A stretch of DNA of 64,000 nucleotides from Zunongwangia mangrovi (GTDB lineage Bacteria > Bacteroidota > Bacteroidia > Flavobacteriales > Flavobacteriaceae). The stretch is from NCBI RefSeq assembly GCF_900112105.1, contig NZ_FOKV01000009.1:124001-188000 (forward strand). Reading direction: 5' to 3'. Shown one piece after another: positions 60,579 to 64,000 of this stretch; the first letter of the stretch is position 1, and every line of letters begins with the position of its first letter. The position numbers and the translations under genes were made by a program. The notes beneath the pieces were generated by a model that saw nothing but the letters and a program-made list of their open reading frames with translations, was not told the DNA's origin and did not search any database.

Positions 60579-61379
60579 ATGATCAATATACTTTTGCCTA
60601 CAGATTTTTCTGACAATTCCTGGAATGCGATGGTCTATGGGATTAATTTTTTTAATACTACAGAAGTTCATTTTCACATTTCACATATTTTGGATGAAGA
60701 TGGAGCTAATGACGAATCTACGCGAAATAGCGCTTTATACAAATTGCAAGCCTTTTTGACACGACTTAGAAAGATAGCTAATACCAAACTTCATAAATTT
60801 TCATTTTCGATACAGGAGACTTCTTTTGTTTGTGGTTTACGCAAAATTATAGAAGACGTTAATGTTAATTTGATCATCATGGGAACGCTTGGAGCCAGTC
60901 TGGACCAGCAATCTTTAGTAGGCAAAAATACGACGGCTGTAATTTCACGAATTAAATGCCCAATATTGGTTGTTCCGGAAGAGGCGACTTATAAAAAGCC
61001 TCAAAATATCGCTTTTCCAACAGATTTTTATGTGACCTATAAAGCTCGAATATTGCGAGGATTAAAATTTGTAAGTAATTGTCATCAATCAAAACTAAAA
61101 GTACTTTACTACGCTAAAAAAAGTGAAGAGCTTACCACTTCGCAAAAATCGAACAGAGATTTTTTAAAAGAACAACTTTCTGATATTCATCATGGATTTT
61201 ATTATTCAATTAATGACTCTTTGGAAGATGCAATGCAGTTATTCGTAAAAAGTAAAGATGTTCAGCTTATTATGATGATGGGGAAAAACTTAAACTACTT
61301 CGATCAATTGTTATTTTATCCCGTCTCTAAAGCACCAAAATATTTCAAAAAAATCCCATTTTTCGTATTACACGAATAA
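60579..61379 (+). CDS. Universal stress protein family protein
   Basis: A 266-residue protein with one clear Usp domain (about 1-135: ILLPTDFSDNSWNAMVYGINF, LIIMGTLGAS, then GKNTTAVISRIKCPILVVPE) and a second, weaker Usp-like half (AFPTDFYVTYKARILRGLKFV onwards). The ATP-binding G-x2-G-x9-G(S/T) motif seems modified (GTLGASLDQQSLVGKN). The ATG at 60579 is chosen over a TTG at 60561. It follows the kinase and regulator genes after a terminator and has its own promoter with an inverted repeat, so it is the likely target of the upstream system. It has no fixed biochemical role; family members act in stress survival. Confidence 0.9.
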   Translation: MINILLPTDFSDNSWNAMVYGINFFNTTEVHFHISHILDEDGANDESTRNSALYKLQAFLTRLRKIANTKLHKFSFSIQETSFVCGLRKIIEDVNVNLIIMGTLGASLDQQSLVGKNTTAVISRIKCPILVVPEEATYKKPQNIAFPTDFYVTYKARILRGLKFVSNCHQSKLKVLYYAKKSEELTTSQKSNRDFLKEQLSDIHHGFYYSINDSLEDAMQLFVKSKDVQLIMMMGKNLNYFDQLLFYPVSKAPKYFKKIPFFVLHE

Positions 61380-61468
61380 TTTAATAGCTAAAGTATAGCA
61401 GTTGTTTCTCCTAAATGAAATGATATATTTTCAGCTTGCTTCATGTATTTAAAAAAAACGATATGAAA

Positions 61469-61494
61469 AAGGTCGAATCTTAAGATTCGACCTT
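61469..61494 (-). terminator. Intrinsic terminator of the FKBP gene
   Basis: A perfect 13-bp palindrome (AAGGTCGAATCTT with AAGATTCGACCTT); on the minus strand a T run follows. Confidence 0.9.
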
Positions 61495-61520
61495 GATATT
61501 TCAGATAATCTAAGTTTTTC

Positions 61521-61979
61521 TTAGTTGGCTACATCAATAAGTTCGATATCGAATATTAGCACAGATCCACCAGGGATCCCGCGAAAATCAGAAGAACCAT
61601 ATCCTAGGTGTGCTGGTACAAATAGTGTCCCGCTACCACCTTCACTAAAGTATGTGATACCTTCGGTCCAACCTGGGATAACTTGTCTTAAGCCAAACGT
61701 AGCGCCAGAATCGGTACTTTGGTCAAAGATATTTCCATTTAAAAAATAACCTCTATAAGCTACTGTTACGGTGCTGCTGGTTGTAGGTTGTTCGCCTGTA
61801 CCTTCTTCTTCAATAATATAATAGAGTCCGGAATCTGATGTTTGAGCTTCTAAGTTATTTGCTTCTAAATAATCCTGAATTTCCTGATCATTTATCTCAC
61901 GATAATCAGTTATTTGTTCATCATCGTCTCCGCAGGAAATTAAGAAAAGACAAATAAAGGCAAAGTATAAAGTTTTCAT
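61521..61979 (-). CDS. FKBP-type peptidyl-prolyl isomerase lipoprotein
   Basis: A 152-residue exported isomerase. The ATG at 61979 opens a lipoprotein signal, MKTLYFAFICLFLISCGDDD, with the acceptor cysteine at residue 16; the frame continues upstream to 62030, but that part is not needed. The FKBP domain (about 60-152) has VTVAYRGYFLNGNIFDQS, VIPGWTEGITYFSEGG and a final GGSVLIFDIELIDV, all the usual active-site segments. It assists folding of periplasmic or outer membrane proteins. It is a single gene with its own strong terminator. It is the last chromosomal gene before the integration site. Confidence 0.93.
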   Translation of the reverse strand: MKTLYFAFICLFLISCGDDDEQITDYREINDQEIQDYLEANNLEAQTSDSGLYYIIEEEGTGEQPTTSSTVTVAYRGYFLNGNIFDQSTDSGATFGLRQVIPGWTEGITYFSEGGSGTLFVPAHLGYGSSDFRGIPGGSVLIFDIELIDVAN

Positions 61980-62165
61980 TTTGAAAATATAAAAGTTAGG
62001 TTTCAAAATCATTATATATGATCGACGCAAAAATGCTTATAAATTTTGAAATTAGGTAAGGTAAATGAGATTAAATTTTTTTTACACCACCCCTTGTAAG
62101 AAAATAATGTTTTTAAAGTTTAGGGGAAAAATAGGAATAAAAATGTACTTTCTCATAAAAAGAAA

Positions 62166-62190
62166 AAGCTTCACATTACTGTGAAGCTTT
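62166..62190 (-). terminator. Terminator of the interrupted tRNA gene
   Basis: AAGCTTCAC pairs with GTGAAGCTT; on the minus strand a T-rich run follows. It lies just 3' of the tRNA remnant and belongs to the original tRNA gene. Confidence 0.75.
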
Positions 62191-62200
62191 CATTTTCTAG

Positions 62201-62243
62201 TAGCGAGACCGAGATTTGAACTCGGGACCTCCGGGTTATGAAC
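62201..62243 (-). tRNA. 3' half of a CAT-anticodon (Met-type) tRNA, attachment-site remnant
   Basis: On the minus strand the sequence runs from an anticodon loop TTCATAA (62236-62242) through CCCGG, AGGTC, a perfect T arm (CCGAG, TTCAAAT, CTCGG) and the acceptor 3' strand TCTCGCT with discriminator A (62201). The 5' half is missing: beyond the anticodon loop the sequence turns into AT-rich DNA with no D arm or acceptor strand. This is not a working tRNA but the copy of the tRNA 3' end left at one end of an integrated element; the intact gene is expected at the other end. Identity with the intact gene cannot be checked here. Confidence 0.85.
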
Positions 62244-62346
62244 CTACTCAAATAGCTATATAAAACAAACTAAAATATATTAAATGATATGATTATCAGT
62301 CATTTAAATAATTTATGGTATTATTTAAATAGTGTTAAAATCAAAT

Positions 62347-62380
62347 TATTCTGTACCTATTCTGTACCCATTCTGTACCC
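62347..62380 (+). repeat. Three direct repeats TATTCTGTACC, possible integrase arm sites
   Basis: Units TATTCTGTACC (62347-62357), TATTCTGTACCC (62358-62369) and ATTCTGTACCC (62370-62380) stand in tandem between the tRNA remnant and the integrase gene. Their place and spacing of about one DNA turn fit arm-type binding sites of a tyrosine recombinase or sites for a directionality factor. Confidence 0.75.
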
Positions 62381-62427
62381 TTTTTTAAACTAATTAATTA
62401 TATTTATATAGTTCTAATTAATTGAAT

Positions 62428-63759
62428 ATGTCTAATATAAAAATTGTTTTAAGGAAAAATAAGATAAGAAAAGATGGCAGAATTCCTCTTGCATTGAGAA
62501 TTACTGAAAATTACAAAACGAATTACAAGTGGATTGGTCAATATGTTTTCGAGAAGGATTGGGATAAAAAAGCAGGAAAAGCAAAGAGAAGTCATCCAAA
62601 TTCACAAAAGCTAAACAATTTTTTAATGAAGAAATTGAGCGAAGTGAATGACATATTTTTTGAATCTAAAGATCAGGTTAGTCCGAAACAGGTAAAGCAA
62701 AAACTAAAAGGAACCTACGGACAGAAATCTTTTTTTGAACTTGCCGCAGAACGTATTATGGAAAAATATGAAAGAGGAACATTTTCCGTCGCTAAGGCTG
62801 AATTATCTATTCTTTATAACCTCGAGGAATTTTTAAATCTAAAAAGGAGTAAAAATAAATTAGCCGTTATTAAGTCAATAAATGAGCGCCGCTTGCACCG
62901 AATTAGTGAGGCTAGACTTAACAAATATAGCTGGTTAGATGGTGTAGCTTATTTTAGAAATATTAAGGCTCTAGCGTTCCGGGATATTGATGAAGTTTTT
63001 ATTAATAAATATAAAACATTTTGTCATTCTTACTTAGGGCAAAAAACCAGAACTATTACTAATCAACTTATTTTGATTAGAACTCTTTTCAATTTAGCCA
63101 TTAAGGAAGGAATTGTTGAGCGAAAATTTTACCCTTTTGCTGGCGATAAGGAAAGAATTAGAATTGGTTCTGGTAATAAGATAGGATTGAGTACAGAAGA
63201 GATTGAGAAAATAGAAAAACTAAAGTTGGAGAAAAATAGCTCTATTTGGCACACTCATAATGTATGGTTATTTTCTTTTTATTTTGCCGGGATTCGTATT
63301 TCTGACGTTGTCAAAATAAAATGGTCGGATTTTAAGGATAATCGACTTTATTATATAATGAGTAAAAATGAAAAAGCACTCAGCCTTAAGATACCTGCGA
63401 AGGCAAAAAAGATTTTAGAACACTACAAAAAAGAGAAAAAACTCAATAAAGGTTATGTTTTTCCATTCCTTAGAAATACGGATACTAGTGATGCTGAACA
63501 AATCTATATACGAACAAAAAGTGTTACTAAGGTCTTTAATAAATGCCTAAAACAAATTGCAAAAGAATGTGAGATTGAAAAAAACTTATCTAATCACATC
63601 GCTAGGCATAGCTTTGGTAATATAGCGGGTGATCGTATTCATCCTTTAATGTTACAAAAGCTCTATCGTCATAGTGATTTAAAAACCACTTTGAATTATC
63701 AAGCCAATTTCATTTACCGAGATGCGGATGATGCACTTGATGAAGTTATTAATTTTTAG
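62428..63759 (+). CDS. Tyrosine recombinase / phage-type integrase
   Basis: A 443-residue site-specific recombinase. The N-terminal arm-binding region (LRKNKIRKDGRIPLALRITE) is of the Bacteroidota phage_int_SAM_5 style. A core-binding domain (about 100-215) precedes the catalytic domain (about 255-440) with the residues in order: R in FAGIRISDV, K in SKNEKAL, HxxR in NHIARHSF, H in RHSDLKTTLNY and the tyrosine in that last segment. The start is the ATG at 62428, not the TTG two codons earlier. It is oriented away from the tRNA remnant and probably catalyses integration at the tRNA 3' end and excision. The host element (phage, ICE or island) runs beyond the window. Confidence 0.95.
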   Translation: MSNIKIVLRKNKIRKDGRIPLALRITENYKTNYKWIGQYVFEKDWDKKAGKAKRSHPNSQKLNNFLMKKLSEVNDIFFESKDQVSPKQVKQKLKGTYGQKSFFELAAERIMEKYERGTFSVAKAELSILYNLEEFLNLKRSKNKLAVIKSINERRLHRISEARLNKYSWLDGVAYFRNIKALAFRDIDEVFINKYKTFCHSYLGQKTRTITNQLILIRTLFNLAIKEGIVERKFYPFAGDKERIRIGSGNKIGLSTEEIEKIEKLKLEKNSSIWHTHNVWLFSFYFAGIRISDVVKIKWSDFKDNRLYYIMSKNEKALSLKIPAKAKKILEHYKKEKKLNKGYVFPFLRNTDTSDAEQIYIRTKSVTKVFNKCLKQIAKECEIEKNLSNHIARHSFGNIAGDRIHPLMLQKLYRHSDLKTTLNYQANFIYRDADDALDEVINF

Positions 63760-64000
63760 ACTTTGTAGAATTAAAAAACTAGTACAATTTAAATTTTAGT
63801 AATATTCAAAATTGTAGAAGTTGAATATAAGTGTTTTATAATCAATAGTTTTTACCAAAATTAAACACGCAAAATATCCCTTCCCATAAGACTACGGCAT
63901 AAACCACTCGATACCTCGCTTTTTATTCCGTTTCCTTCTGGTGTGGAATTTTGTCTTGCGTTTGTGATGCGGTTAAAATTATTGTTTAACTAAATTCACT
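63760..64000. other. Start of the integrated element's cargo, no gene called
   Basis: The first 100 bp are very AT-rich. From about 63870 to 63980 base composition rises, with CTTCCCATAAGACTACGGC and TCTTGCGTTTGTGATGCGG; this block does not hold an ORF I can support. It might be a leader, an origin or an element end, but I see nothing decisive. Confidence 0.4.

Noticed and set aside
62201-62290. A complete tRNA gene
   Set aside because: Only the anticodon loop to the 3' end can be matched; the D arm and 5' acceptor strand are absent, so it is a remnant.

Overview
The window is AT-rich chromosomal DNA from a marine-type member of the Flavobacteriaceae (Bacteroidota), probably close to Gramella, Zunongwangia or Salegentibacter. 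The sequence-level reasons are: PorX, the PglZ-type response regulator of type IX secretion; a fused LpxC-FabZ; fused HisB and HisIE; promoters of the Bacteroidota type (TTG, about 18-21 nt, TAnnTTTG); few Shine-Dalgarno sequences; and the dispersed palindromic repeats typical of the family. The genus is inference.

Layout. 1-9 kb: a truncated secreted protein, uvrA, an ECF sigma factor with a tiny partner ORF, wrbA, an endonuclease III without the usual Fe-S cysteines, bcp and ald. 9-18 kb: tsaE and porX, an HD phosphohydrolase, the lipid A block lpxD-lpxC/fabZ-lpxA with efp, and a second lpxD-like gene. 17.5-20 kb: a BlaI/BlaR1-like pair whose promoter is built from three near-identical operators. 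20-28 kb: sucD, an M16 lipoprotein protease, fabG, a VWA membrane protein and an SPFH protein.

28.5-38 kb is a complete histidine operon (hisG-D-C-B-H-A-F-IE, then thiN). It is headed by a promoter, a leader peptide with five consecutive His codons and an intrinsic terminator, which together form a classical attenuator. Its spacers are full of dispersed repeats, and it carries two passenger genes. One is a GIY-YIG protein lying among cloverleaf-forming repeats. The other is a four-helix-bundle (S23) gene flanked by complementary arms, resembling the intervening sequences of 23S rRNA.

38-62 kb: a large secreted DUF5695-like protein, pirin, a NYN-LOTUS protein, a release-factor-like (baeRF) protein, a CDF transporter, a DUF1853 gene with no ordinary start codon, a TruA paralogue, recQ, corA and a lactonase-type lipoprotein. 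Then comes an operon of a QEGLA/DUF1704 metallopeptidase, a GshB-like ATP-grasp ligase and an aspartoacylase-like hydrolase. After a 1-kb stretch with possible small RNAs come a cold-shock-domain protein, a histidine kinase, a REC-Crp regulator and a universal stress protein.

At 62.2 kb the chromosome is interrupted. Only the 3' half of a CAT-anticodon tRNA remains, followed by three 11-12 bp direct repeats and a tyrosine recombinase. This is one end of an integrated element that runs off the right edge.

The most promising under-described items are the S23 element inside the his operon, the ligase/peptidase operon at 52.5-56.5 kb, the operator-embedded promoter of the BlaI-like gene, and the GIY-YIG gene among cloverleaf repeats.
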